In this document: in pieces, positions 1 to 9,059 of the stretch | Layout: every line of letters starts with the position of its first letter | How positions within the stretch are numbered: position 1 is the stretch's first letter | Source of the DNA: Pararhizobium polonicum | GTDB lineage: Bacteria; Pseudomonadota; Alphaproteobacteria; Rhizobiales; Rhizobiaceae | Length of the DNA: 64,000 nt | Assembly (NCBI RefSeq): GCF_001687365.1 | Contig: NZ_LGLV01000008.1 | Span: 124,001-188,000 of the forward strand | Direction of reading: 5' to 3' | The notes under the pieces: model-generated | Databases searched by the model: none | What the model saw: only the letters and a program-made list of their open reading frames with translations | What the model was told of the DNA's origin: nothing | Position numbers and translations under genes: made by a program

Positions 1-30
1 TTCGGCCTGAGGTAGCGACACGTCGGACAT
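1..30 (-). CDS. ABC transporter permease (DppC-like), first 10 codons only
   Basis: Only the first ten codons (MSDVSLPQAE) lie in the window; the gene runs off the left edge. Its ATG overlaps the stop codon of the upstream permease by one base (TGATG), the usual translational coupling of paired permease genes in peptide importers. Assignment as the second permease rests on this position after a DppB-type permease, not on its own sequence. Confidence 0.6.
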   Translation of the reverse strand, partial: MSDVSLPQAE

Positions 31-1052
31 CAGCGTCTCCCCCGGATGCGGATGCGCGGATCGACAATGCCGACCAGCACATCGATGACGAGATTGACGA
101 GGACGAAGAAGACGCCGGAGACGATGACGACCCCCATGATGGCGTTCAGATCCTTCTGCATGATGGTACGCACGCCGTAGGCCGCCATGCCCGGCCAGGA
201 AAACACCAGCTCGACCACGAAAGCATTGCCGAGCATCGACGCGAATTCGAGGCCGAGGATGGTCAGCGGCGGCACGAAACTCGGGCGCAGCATGTATTTG
301 AACACCCGCACCCGTTCCGGAACGCCGAAGGCGCGGCCGGCTTCAGCATAATCCTGGCTGGCAACGTCGATCATCGACGAACGGGTGATCCGGGCAATCT
401 GACCCATTGTCGCCGCAGCCAGTGCGAAGGACGGCAGCAGCAGGTAACGCAGGGATTCGCCGAAGACATCGAGGCGGCCATGCAGCAGTGAATCGACGGT
501 CAACAGACCGGTGATATCGGCGGCAAACGCCATTCCGGGCGGCAGGCGGCCGGTGGTCGGCAGGATGTGCAGCACGTAGCCGGCAAGAATCTGCAGCAGC
601 AGCGCCAGAAAGAAGCTCGGGGTCACGGCGGAGAAGATCGCCAGCATCCGCACCAGATTATCCGGCCATCGATCCTTCCATCGGGCAGCGGCAACGCCGA
701 GCGGCACACCGAGGACGAAGGCGATGGTGATCGTCGATAGCACCAGTTCGAAAGTGGCGAAAAAGGTCTGGCGGATATCCTGCGCCACCGGCTGCTCGGT
801 CAGCAGCGAACGGCCGAGATCGCCCTTGGCAAGACCCGCGACGTAGATGCCGTATTGCTGGATCAGCGGCTGGTTGAAACCCAGCGTTTCACGCAGCTGC
901 TCCACCTGTTCGGCGCTGGCGCGGGGGCCGAGCGCCAGGCGAACCGGATCGCCGGGCATGGCGCGGGCGATGAAGAAGATCACCACCGAGAGCCCGAACA
1001 GCACCAGCAGGGACCACAAAACACGCCGCAGAAGGAAGAGGAGGAATTCCAA
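30..1052 (-). CDS. Peptide/nickel-type ABC transporter permease (DppB/OppB family)
   Basis: Inner-membrane permease of 340 residues, normal for DppB/OppB. The N-terminus is a transmembrane segment followed by the family hallmark ARAMPGDP (about residues 30-37). Further hydrophobic segments lie near 100-120, 140-160 and 280-330. The conserved C-terminal cytoplasmic-loop and helix region (SSMIDVASQDYAEAGRAFG, then VELVFSWPGMAAYG) is present and would contact the ATPase. The start appears to be TTG, because no ATG or GTG precedes the first transmembrane segment in frame. It lies downstream of a family-5 binding protein and upstream of a second permease, so it belongs to an importer for peptides or similar solutes. 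Exact substrate unknown. Confidence 0.88.
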   Translation of the reverse strand: MEFLLFLLRRVLWSLLVLFGLSVVIFFIARAMPGDPVRLALGPRASAEQVEQLRETLGFNQPLIQQYGIYVAGLAKGDLGRSLLTEQPVAQDIRQTFFATFELVLSTITIAFVLGVPLGVAAARWKDRWPDNLVRMLAIFSAVTPSFFLALLLQILAGYVLHILPTTGRLPPGMAFAADITGLLTVDSLLHGRLDVFGESLRYLLLPSFALAAATMGQIARITRSSMIDVASQDYAEAGRAFGVPERVRVFKYMLRPSFVPPLTILGLEFASMLGNAFVVELVFSWPGMAAYGVRTIMQKDLNAIMGVVIVSGVFFVLVNLVIDVLVGIVDPRIRIRGRR

Positions 1053-1175
1053 TGTTCCAGCCTTGTCGAACGGATATTGAAAGGAAGGTGACCGGCAAGC
1101 GGCCGTCGCACACCCGGTTTTCCGGACTATTCCCCGGCCCGCGTGGCAGCGCGGACCGGAAGGGCTGTTCCTGTC

Positions 1176-2738
1176 TTACTTGCAGGTCCAGCTGTAGCGC
1201 GTGAAGTCGTAGTCGAAGGACTGCATGGGAACGGCGTTGAAGCCGGTCAGGCATTTGTCCATCGCGTGCTGGACCTTCTGGGTCATCAGGAAGACGTCCG
1301 GCTGAAGCTCGACCAGCTTGTGCTGCAGATCGCGATAGATGGTCGCCTGTTTCGCGATATCGCCGGTCGAGCGCGCCTCGTCGATCAGTGCGTCGATGGC
1401 CGGATCCTGCAGCCATTCGGCCGAGGCCCAGGTGCCCGCCGATTTCGAATGATACTGGGTGAAGAACATCGAATCCGGCGACGGATAGGTCGGTCCGAAG
1501 AAGATCTGGTTGACGGCCGGCGTCGTCTCCACCTTGGTGGCAAGTTCGGTGATCCGGTTCCATGGATCGGCCTGCTGGGTCACCTTGAAGCCGAGCTGCT
1601 CGAGGTTCGACTGCATCAGCAGGCTGATTTCCTCTTCGAACTTGGTTCCGGCGACATAACCGAGCGTGATCGGGATTTCACTGCCGGCATATTTCGACTG
1701 GGCGATTTCCGCCTTGGCGGCTTCCAGATCGTATTTCGGTGCGGCGATGTCTGACGCATGGAAATCGGCAAAGCTGGACGGCAGTGGCGATGTCAGCTCG
1801 CCGCCTGGCAGGATGACGTCGCGGATTGTCGCATAGTCGGTCGCCAACGCCAGCGCGCGGCGAATATGGATATCGTCGGTCGGCGGCACCTTGGTGTTGA
1901 GCTTCAGATAGAAGGCCGTCGCCGTATCCTGGCTGACGATGTTGAAACGGCCCATGGCTTCCAGCGCCTTGTAGGTCTCAGGCGATTGATACTGGCTGGT
2001 CATCGTCAGTTCGCCGGATGCGGCAAGCGACCGCACGGTGGCTTCGTCATTGGTGACGATCCAGCGAACCTCGTCGATCGGGCCTTCACCGAAGCCCTTG
2101 TAATAGTTTGGGTCGCGCTCGATCGTCATCTTCGCGCCACGGTCCCATTCGACCAGCTTGTAGGCTCCGGCACCGGCCACCTTGGTGGAGAGATAGGTCT
2201 GCCCGTCGTCGCTGCCGGCATTCTCCTTGACGACGTCGGCATTGACGATGAACACGGCCGGGACGGTGGCAAGGAACGGTGCGAACGTTTTCGACAGGGT
2301 GAACTTCACCGTCTTGGCATCGACGGCAACGACCGATCCCGGCGCCAGGACATCGGCGAACAGATTGGCCGGACCCTGGTTGATCCGCAAAAGCCGCTCG
2401 AAGGAATAGACGACGTCAGAGGCCTCGACGGGCGAGCCGTCGGAGAATTTGGCGTCGGCGCGGATCTTGTAGGTTACTTCCTTGGCGTCATCCGAAACCG
2501 TCCAGCTTTCGGCGAGTTCGGGAATGATAGCGCCCTTGGAATCGACGCTTGTCAGGCTGTCGTAGAGGTTCACGGCGGCCATGTAGTCGGTGTAATCGGA
2601 AATCTTGGCCGGATCGATGGTGCCGAAGATCTGCACGGTATTCATGGTCACGACCGTTTTGGCCGCAGCCGTTCCAGCGGTGCCGGCAAGCAGGACGGCG
2701 GCGGCTGCCGTCGAGGCGATAAATCGGAGCTTACGCAT
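1176..2738 (-). CDS. ABC transporter substrate-binding protein, family 5 (DppA/OppA-like)
   Basis: Periplasmic solute-binding protein of 520 residues for the importer encoded downstream. The chosen ATG starts MRKLRFIAST, a typical Sec signal peptide with an AAA-type cleavage region near residue 27, and is preceded by GGGAGAACC, a good ribosome binding site. An open frame continues upstream but would destroy the signal peptide. The mature protein has the family-5 pattern: an early segment on starting conditions (KISDYTDYMAAVNLYDSL), ELAESWTVSDDAKEVTYKIR and the conserved FSDGSPVEASDVVYSFERL (about residues 107-125). Family 5 covers peptides, nickel, opines and some sugars; the ligand cannot be read from sequence. 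Confidence 0.88.
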   Translation of the reverse strand: MRKLRFIASTAAAAVLLAGTAGTAAAKTVVTMNTVQIFGTIDPAKISDYTDYMAAVNLYDSLTSVDSKGAIIPELAESWTVSDDAKEVTYKIRADAKFSDGSPVEASDVVYSFERLLRINQGPANLFADVLAPGSVVAVDAKTVKFTLSKTFAPFLATVPAVFIVNADVVKENAGSDDGQTYLSTKVAGAGAYKLVEWDRGAKMTIERDPNYYKGFGEGPIDEVRWIVTNDEATVRSLAASGELTMTSQYQSPETYKALEAMGRFNIVSQDTATAFYLKLNTKVPPTDDIHIRRALALATDYATIRDVILPGGELTSPLPSSFADFHASDIAAPKYDLEAAKAEIAQSKYAGSEIPITLGYVAGTKFEEEISLLMQSNLEQLGFKVTQQADPWNRITELATKVETTPAVNQIFFGPTYPSPDSMFFTQYHSKSAGTWASAEWLQDPAIDALIDEARSTGDIAKQATIYRDLQHKLVELQPDVFLMTQKVQHAMDKCLTGFNAVPMQSFDYDFTRYSWTCK

Positions 2739-3075
2739 AGGTTCTCCCGGTTTGAAGAAAAAGGTTCCCGTCGCAATCCTTCTGGATTGTCGTATTTTAT
2801 CCGGCTTTGCCCGGCACCTGTTGCGCCTTGGATCAAGCCGTCTGAATGCTGCGCGGATGCAATCCGAAACCGGCGGCCAAGCCCGGTCTTGGGGCAGGCT
2901 GGCTCTCCGATACGTCGAACACCGCGTTGAGTGCAGGCCCTTCTTGTTCAAGGCCTGTGGGAAAGATTGCATGGCACGGCGGGGCGCTCAACACGGTGCT
3001 GGTATAGGTTTTATCATAAATGGTATAGGTTTTACGCAGAAGATGCCGGAAAGGCGGGCTATTGCAGCGGCATAA
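2739..3075. other. Intergenic region upstream of the peptide-binding protein gene
   Basis: 337 bp between the LuxR-type regulator stop and the binding-protein start. The ribosome binding site for the binding protein is at its low-coordinate end. The only other structure seen is a tandem 14-bp direct repeat at 3000-3034, listed separately. No convincing small gene or clear terminator was found. Confidence 0.5.
3000..3034. repeat. Tandem direct repeat TGGTATAGGTTTTA, 21-bp period
   Basis: TGGTATAGGTTTTA occurs at 3000-3013 and, identically, at 3021-3034, so the copies are on the same DNA face two helical turns apart. This is the usual spacing of tandem activator or repressor sites. It sits just past the end of the LuxR/MalT-like gene and about 260 bp upstream of the binding-protein start. 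Which regulator uses it is inference. Confidence 0.55.
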
Positions 3076-5499
3076 TTAGCTCACAAGACCCAGCGCGCGC
3101 GCGGAGCTGATGGCTTCCTGCCGGTTACGGCAGCCGAGCTTGCGATAGACGTTGCCGAGGTGGAATTTCACCGTGGCCTCGCTGAGGCCAAGCGTATTGG
3201 CGACGAACTTGTTGGCAGCTCCTTCGGAAATCATCAGCAGGATCTTGCTTTCCCGGCGCGAAAGTTCGCTGCGGTTGCCGGTGTCGCTTGCAAGGCGTCC
3301 CGCGTCGCGCAGCTTGCGGATGATCTGGCGGATCGGCGAAGACGTGGCCAGAAAGCCGCCGATGCGCTGGTTGTCGATCAGTTCCTGCAGAAACACCCGC
3401 TCTTCGGCCAGCGGCGCGATGGTTCCCAGGCGGGCGCAATCACCGAAGGTCTTTTGCAGCACCGCGCGCGCCTTGGTGAGGTTGCGCTGACGCTTGCTGA
3501 CATGTGCAAGCCAGATTTCTGCCGCCATGCGCTGTCTATCCGTCATATGCAGGTTGCCGATCATCGTGGTGATCAACCCGTCCAGGTCTTCGCGCCCCGG
3601 CATTTCGTAGACGATCTGGCGCAGCCAGATGAGGGCGAGAGCCAGTTCGTCGCGCTCGTGGAGCCGCACCAGTTCATCTCCGCCTGCCAGCACGAAACTG
3701 CGGTCCACGCGGGATTTCAGCGCGGTGAGATGTTCCGCTGCCTCCTGCCATCGATTGGCATTCTGCAGCACCGCCGCCTCGCGGATCGAGATCATCGTCT
3801 GGAACTGGCCGTTCGACGCTTGATAGACCCGCCAGCGGTCGAGAAAACTGCGCGCGGCGATGGTGGAGAAATGTTCGCCGAGAGCCTGGCTGCCGTAGTG
3901 CAGTGCGAACTCCAGAAGACTTGGCCAGATCTCGCCATGGGAAAAATCGTCGATTTCCAGGCTGAGAAACCGCGCCAGCGGCTCTGCCTTGCCGCCTTCA
4001 TATTCGACGCACGCATCGAGAAGCACCTGCAGCCGCCTGTCGTTCGGGCTTTCGAAGCCCATTGCGTTCAAGCTGGCGGACGAAAGGGCCGCATGTTTGC
4101 GGGCGGTCAGCGCGTCGCCCATCAGCAGCCGGATCAGGGCCTGATGCAGGCTGATATAGAAGGCCAGCATCGGTGATCCGGCCTGCCTGTAATGGTACAT
4201 CGCCCGCTGGGCCACGTCCTCGGCCTCGGCAAAGCGGCGGTTGCGGATGTAGAATTCCAGCACCGAATTGTAGAAGCTGCCGCGAAACAGATGATCGTCG
4301 ATCGGAAACTCGGCCATCAGCGCATAGGCGCGGTCGAGCAGTTCCTCGCTAAAGAAATAATCCTCGTAGAGCAGCATCAGCAGCCGGAAGGCCCGGAACT
4401 CGCGGGAAAAGACGGACCGGGCCGAAAAGATCATGCCGAGATCGTTGGCTGAATCGCCGTATCGGTCGGCAAGCAGCCGGCGCGCGCGGGAGACGTCGCC
4501 CTGTTTCAAGGCTTGCAGCGCATGCGACAGAACCAGTTCCTCGCTTTGCATCGCATAGGTGCGCGGAAATCCGGCCAGCACGTTTTCGAAGGCTTTTGGC
4601 CCGTGGAAATAGATGAAGAAATTGCCGCCTGCCTTTTCGAACAGGCGCAGCGCATTGTCGAAAAAGCCGGCATTCTGGAAGGTCTCTATCGCGTCGACCG
4701 TCCGGCCGCGCTCGGCAAAGGCTTCGGCGATGGCTTTGGCGCCTGCGGCGGTCTTGATCCGCGCTGCGATGGACAGGTGCAACGCCTCGTCAAGGGCCTG
4801 CGTGATGGATGGCATGCCGAAACGCAGTGCGCCGTTTCCATCCGGTCTGGCAAAAGGCAGAAGGCCATGGTCCTCGAATGCCCTGGCAGTGCCGCCATCG
4901 AGCAGGATGCGCAAATCAACCAGATCGGCCTCGGGCATCGTCTCGAGCATCTCGCTCTGCAGGAATGTGCTCATCGTCGCATCATCGGGTGAAAACAGAT
5001 TGTCGTTGAAGACTGCCAGCGGCCAGCCGGCCGTGTCGGCGAGGATGGCCTCAGCACGCGGATCGCCAAACAGCGGCCGAAGCTCGTCCGGCGACATGAG
5101 CAGGGCTTCGGTGTCGATCACCCGGGCATGCCGATAGGCGAGCGCACGCGACAATCCTGGCAGAACCACATCCGGACGCTTGGCGATGATAAGCCGCCCC
5201 TGTCCGGCGAGAAAACCATCGGGGATCGGGGCCGGCGTCCCATAGGGCGGGATGTCCCAAAGGACCGGAGCGCTCGCGCCGGTGGGCTCGGGCGCCGCGG
5301 TCGAGAAGGTGACATCGGTCGCGAAATGGCGGGCCAGAAGCTGCAGGATGCAGGATTTCCCCATGCCGGCCGGCGCATTGAGAACCGTCACCGGCGTCTC
5401 GTCCGCGAGAAGATTTTCGATGATCCTCGGACGGTCGACCAAACGGTCCATGAAGGTGCTTTCACAATGGCGCCGGAATTGCCCTTTGCGTGCCTCCAT
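3076..5499 (-). CDS. MalT-like LuxR-family transcriptional regulator (signal-transduction ATPase)
   Basis: 807-residue regulator. A Walker A motif (NAPAGMGKS, about residues 41-49) opens an NTPase region. A long helical, TPR-like middle (about 250-700) follows, and a LuxR helix-turn-helix closes the protein (about 745-800: LSRRESKILLMISEGAANKFVA, then LSEATVKFHLGNVYRKLG). The architecture matches large ATP-dependent LuxR regulators of the MalT type, though it is somewhat shorter than MalT itself (about 900). A second possible start is Met17. The gene precedes the peptide importer on the same strand, 337 bp away, so it may control it; the neighbouring direct repeat is a candidate site. The inducer is unknown. 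Confidence 0.85.
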   Translation of the reverse strand: MEARKGQFRRHCESTFMDRLVDRPRIIENLLADETPVTVLNAPAGMGKSCILQLLARHFATDVTFSTAAPEPTGASAPVLWDIPPYGTPAPIPDGFLAGQGRLIIAKRPDVVLPGLSRALAYRHARVIDTEALLMSPDELRPLFGDPRAEAILADTAGWPLAVFNDNLFSPDDATMSTFLQSEMLETMPEADLVDLRILLDGGTARAFEDHGLLPFARPDGNGALRFGMPSITQALDEALHLSIAARIKTAAGAKAIAEAFAERGRTVDAIETFQNAGFFDNALRLFEKAGGNFFIYFHGPKAFENVLAGFPRTYAMQSEELVLSHALQALKQGDVSRARRLLADRYGDSANDLGMIFSARSVFSREFRAFRLLMLLYEDYFFSEELLDRAYALMAEFPIDDHLFRGSFYNSVLEFYIRNRRFAEAEDVAQRAMYHYRQAGSPMLAFYISLHQALIRLLMGDALTARKHAALSSASLNAMGFESPNDRRLQVLLDACVEYEGGKAEPLARFLSLEIDDFSHGEIWPSLLEFALHYGSQALGEHFSTIAARSFLDRWRVYQASNGQFQTMISIREAAVLQNANRWQEAAEHLTALKSRVDRSFVLAGGDELVRLHERDELALALIWLRQIVYEMPGREDLDGLITTMIGNLHMTDRQRMAAEIWLAHVSKRQRNLTKARAVLQKTFGDCARLGTIAPLAEERVFLQELIDNQRIGGFLATSSPIRQIIRKLRDAGRLASDTGNRSELSRRESKILLMISEGAANKFVANTLGLSEATVKFHLGNVYRKLGCRNRQEAISSARALGLVS

Positions 5500-5721
5500 T
5501 TCGGGGCCCTGTCAACCGATGCGGGGAACAAGCGTACCGGCTGCAGGCCGGCAGCAATCGCAAAGAGGGGAGGACCAAATCGACTATGCGTCCCGTGCAT
5601 GGGTGGTCTGCCGTATTGGCGCTGTTGCAGCACAATCGGGAGGATTATATCCCGGCCATCAAATAACAACGGCGCCACCGACTGGCTGCCGGCACCGGAC
5701 AGCCCTGGAAAGGGGATCAGC

Positions 5722-5868
5722 ATGAACGTAGCACGCTCTTTCAACAACTGGCGCAAGTATCGTCAGACAGTCAACGAACTCGGCCGCATGACCACGCGCG
5801 AATTGCGCGATCTCGGCATCGATCGTTCGGACATCCGCAGCATCGCCCGCGCAGCGGTCGCTCGCTGA
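5722..5868 (+). CDS. DUF1127 small protein
   Basis: 48-residue, Arg-rich protein ending in the DUF1127 core LGRMTTRELRDLGIDRSDI followed by a short basic tail. The ATG is preceded by AGGGGA at suitable distance. DUF1127 mini-proteins are abundant in alphaproteobacteria. Some bind RNA or act on phosphate metabolism and stress responses, and in Rhodobacter one is co-transcribed with CCUCCUCCC-motif small RNAs. Here it is monocistronic, divergent from the LuxR-type gene and closed by a strong hairpin terminator. The role of this copy is unknown. Confidence 0.85.
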   Translation: MNVARSFNNWRKYRQTVNELGRMTTRELRDLGIDRSDIRSIARAAVAR

Positions 5869-5901
5869 TCACAGCGAATACCGCCGGCCAAAGAGACTGA
5901 T

Positions 5902-5934
5902 CGAAACGCCCGCTGCCTTGCAGCGGGCGTTTCG
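5902..5934 (+). terminator. Rho-independent-type terminator after DUF1127 gene
   Basis: Perfect 14-bp stem: CGAAACGCCCGCTG at 5902-5915 pairs with CAGCGGGCGTTTCG at 5921-5934 across a CCTTG loop. It begins 34 bp after the DUF1127 stop. The T run downstream is weak (CGTTTG). Confidence 0.75.
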
Positions 5935-6052
5935 CGTTTGAGGGCTCTCCGTCCGGAGTAGCAGCAGCCGGATCGGGGGGCGGTCAATTTTCGTTCGCGT
6001 TCATTCCCGGCTGTGCCAATCTGTGGGTGGTGTGATTCCGGGGAGCGAGAGA

Positions 6053-8977
6053 GTGGAACAAGCGTTTTTGCAGCGTGCTGCGTTGTCGCGGCCGGATGTG
6101 ACTGCGAAAGAGGCCGCCGGCCTTTTTGCTGCCCACTATGGTCTCGTGGGACCGATCGCCGAGCTCGGCAGCCAGCAGGATCGCAATTATCGTATCGACA
6201 CCGCAAACGGGCGTTTCGTCCTGAAAATCTGCCGCGCGGACTATGCGACCGTCGAGCTCGAAGCGCAGAACGCCGCGCTGCGCCATATCGCCACCAAACC
6301 CGGCACGCCGCGCGTGCCGAGGGTTATCGCTGCCGTCAACGGTGCGGACATCGTGTTCGTTACGGTGCGCGGGCAGGACTATCAGATCCGCCTGCTCGAC
6401 TATATCAAGGGCGAGCCGCTGACACAGCGGAAACATCTTCCCGAGGTCACGATCGCAACACTCGGCGCGCTCGGTGGCCGGCTTGCCCTGGCGCTTTCCG
6501 ATTTCGTCCATCCCGGCCTGTCACGTGAGCTGCAGTGGGATCTGCGTCACGCAGGCCCGGTCGTGCACCATCTCCTGTCCGCTGTGAAGGACGCGGACCG
6601 AAAGCAACGGATCGCGCGGGCGATGAACACGGCCATGCAACGGCTCGACGCTCTGAAGCCGGAGCTGCGGCTGCAGGCGATCCATCATGACGTGACCGAT
6701 GACAATGTCGTCAGCCAACCGAACGAGCAGGGCCAGCTGATCCCGAACGGGGTGATCGATTTCGGCGATATCATCAACGGCTGGCTTGTCGCCGATCTCG
6801 CTGTGACCTGTGCTTCGCTGCTGCATCATGCCGATGGCGATCCCTTCGTCATTCTGCCCGCGATCAAGGCGTTTCACGCGATTTTTCCGCTCAATGATGC
6901 GGAATTGCGGGCGCTCTGGCCGCTGATCGTGGCGCGGTCCGCCGTGCTGGTGGCCAGCAGCGAACAGCAGCTGGCGCTTGATCCGGACAATCCTTACGTC
7001 GCCGGCAATATCGACCACGAACGCATGATCTTCGACGTCGCGGTCTCTGTACCATCAGCGCTGATGGAGACGGCAATCGCCCAGTCCGTGGGGCGCTCGC
7101 TTGCCCCGGTCCCCCCGATCGCCGGCAGCTTGCTGTTGCCGGAAATCGATCTGGCGCAGGTTGCGACGGTCGCGCTGGATACGCAAAGCCCGCTGTTCGA
7201 CGGTGAGCCATGGCCGGAACCCATGCTCGAAGCAAACCTGCTGCGGGACGCGTCCGGCAAACACCCTCTCGCCGCAACCCGCTACGGCGAATACCGGCTG
7301 ACCCGCACGGTGCTGCTTTCGTCAAAGCCTTCCGAAACCTTTGCGCTGCATGTCGATCTGTTTTTGCCAACGGGCGCGAGCGTCGCTGCGCCCTTTGATG
7401 GCGTTCTGAAATCCACTGGCAGCGGCCTTGTTCTGAAAGGGGAGGATGCAGCCCTTCATTTGACCGGTATCGAGGCTTTGCCCGGACTGGAGGCAGCTGC
7501 CGGTCGCGGCCAGCCGCTTGGCTCCCTCGCTGGTATGCCGGGTCGAAAGGCCTTGCTGCGCGTCCAGCTCTGCCGCGATACGGATATCGTGCCGCCGCTG
7601 TTTGCGGCGCCGGCGCATGCGGCGGCATGGGCCGCGCTATGTCCTTCGCCAGCGCATCTGCTTGGCTTCGATTGCGATGCGCCAGCACCGGAAAGTGCAG
7701 CCCTTCTCGCGCGACGCCACAACCACTTCGCCAGGCCGCAGAAGAACTACTACGAGACACCGCCGCAGATCGAGCGTGGCCGGCGCGAGCATATGGTCGA
7801 TGTCGAGGGCCGTGCCTATCTCGACATGGTCAACAACGTCTCCATCCTCGGCCATGGCCATCCACGCCTGGCCGAAGCCGTGCACCGGCAATGGCAGCGG
7901 CTCAACACCAATTCCCGGTTTCACTATGCCTCGGTAGCCGCGTTTTCCGAACGGCTGGCGGCGCTTGCGCCCGAAGGGCTCGACACGGTGTTTCTGGTCA
8001 ACAGCGGCTCGGAAGCCAACGACCTGGCACTTCGGCTGGCCTGGGCGGCCACCGGTGCCCGCGACATGCTCTGCCTGCTGGAAGGCTATCACGGCTGGTC
8101 GGTCGCCAGCGACGCGGTGTCGACCTCGATCGCCGACAATCCGCAGGCGCTGACGACAAGGCCGGGCTGGGTGCACCCGGTGATGTCGCCCAATACCTAT
8201 CGGGGCCCGTTTCGCGGCAACGGTTCGACGGCCGATTATGTCGCTGCCGTCGCTCCCGTGCTCGAAAAGCTGGATGCGGAGGGCAAGCGGCTAGCCGGTT
8301 TCATCTGCGAGTGCGTTTACGGCAACGCCGGCGGCATTCCCCTGCCGCCCGGTTATCTCAAGGCGATCTATGCGACGGTCCGGGCGCGCGGCGGCGTCTG
8401 CATCGCCGATGAGGTGCAGGTTGGTTATGGCCGTCTCGGCCATTATTTCTGGGGCTTTGAAGAGCAGGGCGTGGTTCCCGATATCATCACCGTCGCCAAG
8501 GGCATGGGCAACGGTCATCCGCTCGGCGCCGTCATCACGACAAAGGCGATCGCCGATGCGCTGGAGAAGGAGGGATATTTTTTCTCCTCCGCCGGCGGCA
8601 GCCCGGTGAGTTCCGTCGTCGGCATGACCGTGCTCGATATCATGCACGACGAAAGCCTGCAGGAAAACGCCCGCATCGTCGGCGATCACCTGAAACGCCG
8701 CCTTGAAGCGCTGGGCCAGCGGTTTTCGCTCGTCGGTGCCGTGCATGGCATGGGGCTCTATCTCGGGCTGGAATTCGTGCGCGACCGCGAGACGCTGGTG
8801 CCCGCGACCGGAGAAACGGCTGCGATCTGCGACCGGTTGCTGCAACTGGGCGTCATCATGCAGCCGACCGGGGATCATCTGAACGTGCTGAAGATCAAGC
8901 CGCCGCTCTGCCTGTCGCGGGAAAGTGCCGATTTCTTCGCCGACATGCTGGAGTGCGTGCTTTTGGACGGATGGTAG
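6053..8977 (+). CDS. Fusion protein: hydroxylysine-kinase-like kinase, degenerate M23-like domain, class III PLP aminotransferase/phospho-lyase
   Basis: 974-residue three-part protein. (1) Residues ~10-290: aminoglycoside/hydroxylysine kinase fold with Brenner motif HHDVTDDN and metal-binding VIDFGD. (2) Residues ~405-510: M23-like beta domain. It keeps LHVDLFLPTG but lacks the final HxH zinc ligands, so it is probably not a peptidase. (3) Residues ~560-970: class III PLP enzyme with NSGSEAND, IADEVQVGYGR and the PLP lysine in TVAKGMGNGHPLG. In animals the separate homologues are hydroxylysine kinase and the phospho-lyases AGXT2L1/AGXT2L2, so this fusion may phosphorylate a hydroxylated amine and then eliminate phosphate; that is inference. 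The GTG start at 6053 is chosen because GGGGAG lies about 7 bp upstream; a GTG at 6023 is possible. It heads the amine cluster. Confidence 0.82.
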   Translation: MEQAFLQRAALSRPDVTAKEAAGLFAAHYGLVGPIAELGSQQDRNYRIDTANGRFVLKICRADYATVELEAQNAALRHIATKPGTPRVPRVIAAVNGADIVFVTVRGQDYQIRLLDYIKGEPLTQRKHLPEVTIATLGALGGRLALALSDFVHPGLSRELQWDLRHAGPVVHHLLSAVKDADRKQRIARAMNTAMQRLDALKPELRLQAIHHDVTDDNVVSQPNEQGQLIPNGVIDFGDIINGWLVADLAVTCASLLHHADGDPFVILPAIKAFHAIFPLNDAELRALWPLIVARSAVLVASSEQQLALDPDNPYVAGNIDHERMIFDVAVSVPSALMETAIAQSVGRSLAPVPPIAGSLLLPEIDLAQVATVALDTQSPLFDGEPWPEPMLEANLLRDASGKHPLAATRYGEYRLTRTVLLSSKPSETFALHVDLFLPTGASVAAPFDGVLKSTGSGLVLKGEDAALHLTGIEALPGLEAAAGRGQPLGSLAGMPGRKALLRVQLCRDTDIVPPLFAAPAHAAAWAALCPSPAHLLGFDCDAPAPESAALLARRHNHFARPQKNYYETPPQIERGRREHMVDVEGRAYLDMVNNVSILGHGHPRLAEAVHRQWQRLNTNSRFHYASVAAFSERLAALAPEGLDTVFLVNSGSEANDLALRLAWAATGARDMLCLLEGYHGWSVASDAVSTSIADNPQALTTRPGWVHPVMSPNTYRGPFRGNGSTADYVAAVAPVLEKLDAEGKRLAGFICECVYGNAGGIPLPPGYLKAIYATVRARGGVCIADEVQVGYGRLGHYFWGFEEQGVVPDIITVAKGMGNGHPLGAVITTKAIADALEKEGYFFSSAGGSPVSSVVGMTVLDIMHDESLQENARIVGDHLKRRLEALGQRFSLVGAVHGMGLYLGLEFVRDRETLVPATGETAAICDRLLQLGVIMQPTGDHLNVLKIKPPLCLSRESADFFADMLECVLLDGW

Positions 8978-9059
8978 CGACGGGCACGGATCCCGGTTGA
9001 ATTGCGCGGCCGGATCGGCTTAGCTCATGCCTCATTCATGGCAAGCAGCGAGTATCCGC

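Noticed and set aside
3000..3034. TGGTATA-containing repeat as a site for the apiose GntR regulator
   Set aside because: It shares only TGGTATA with the apiose motif, lies 59 kb away and is next to an unrelated importer.
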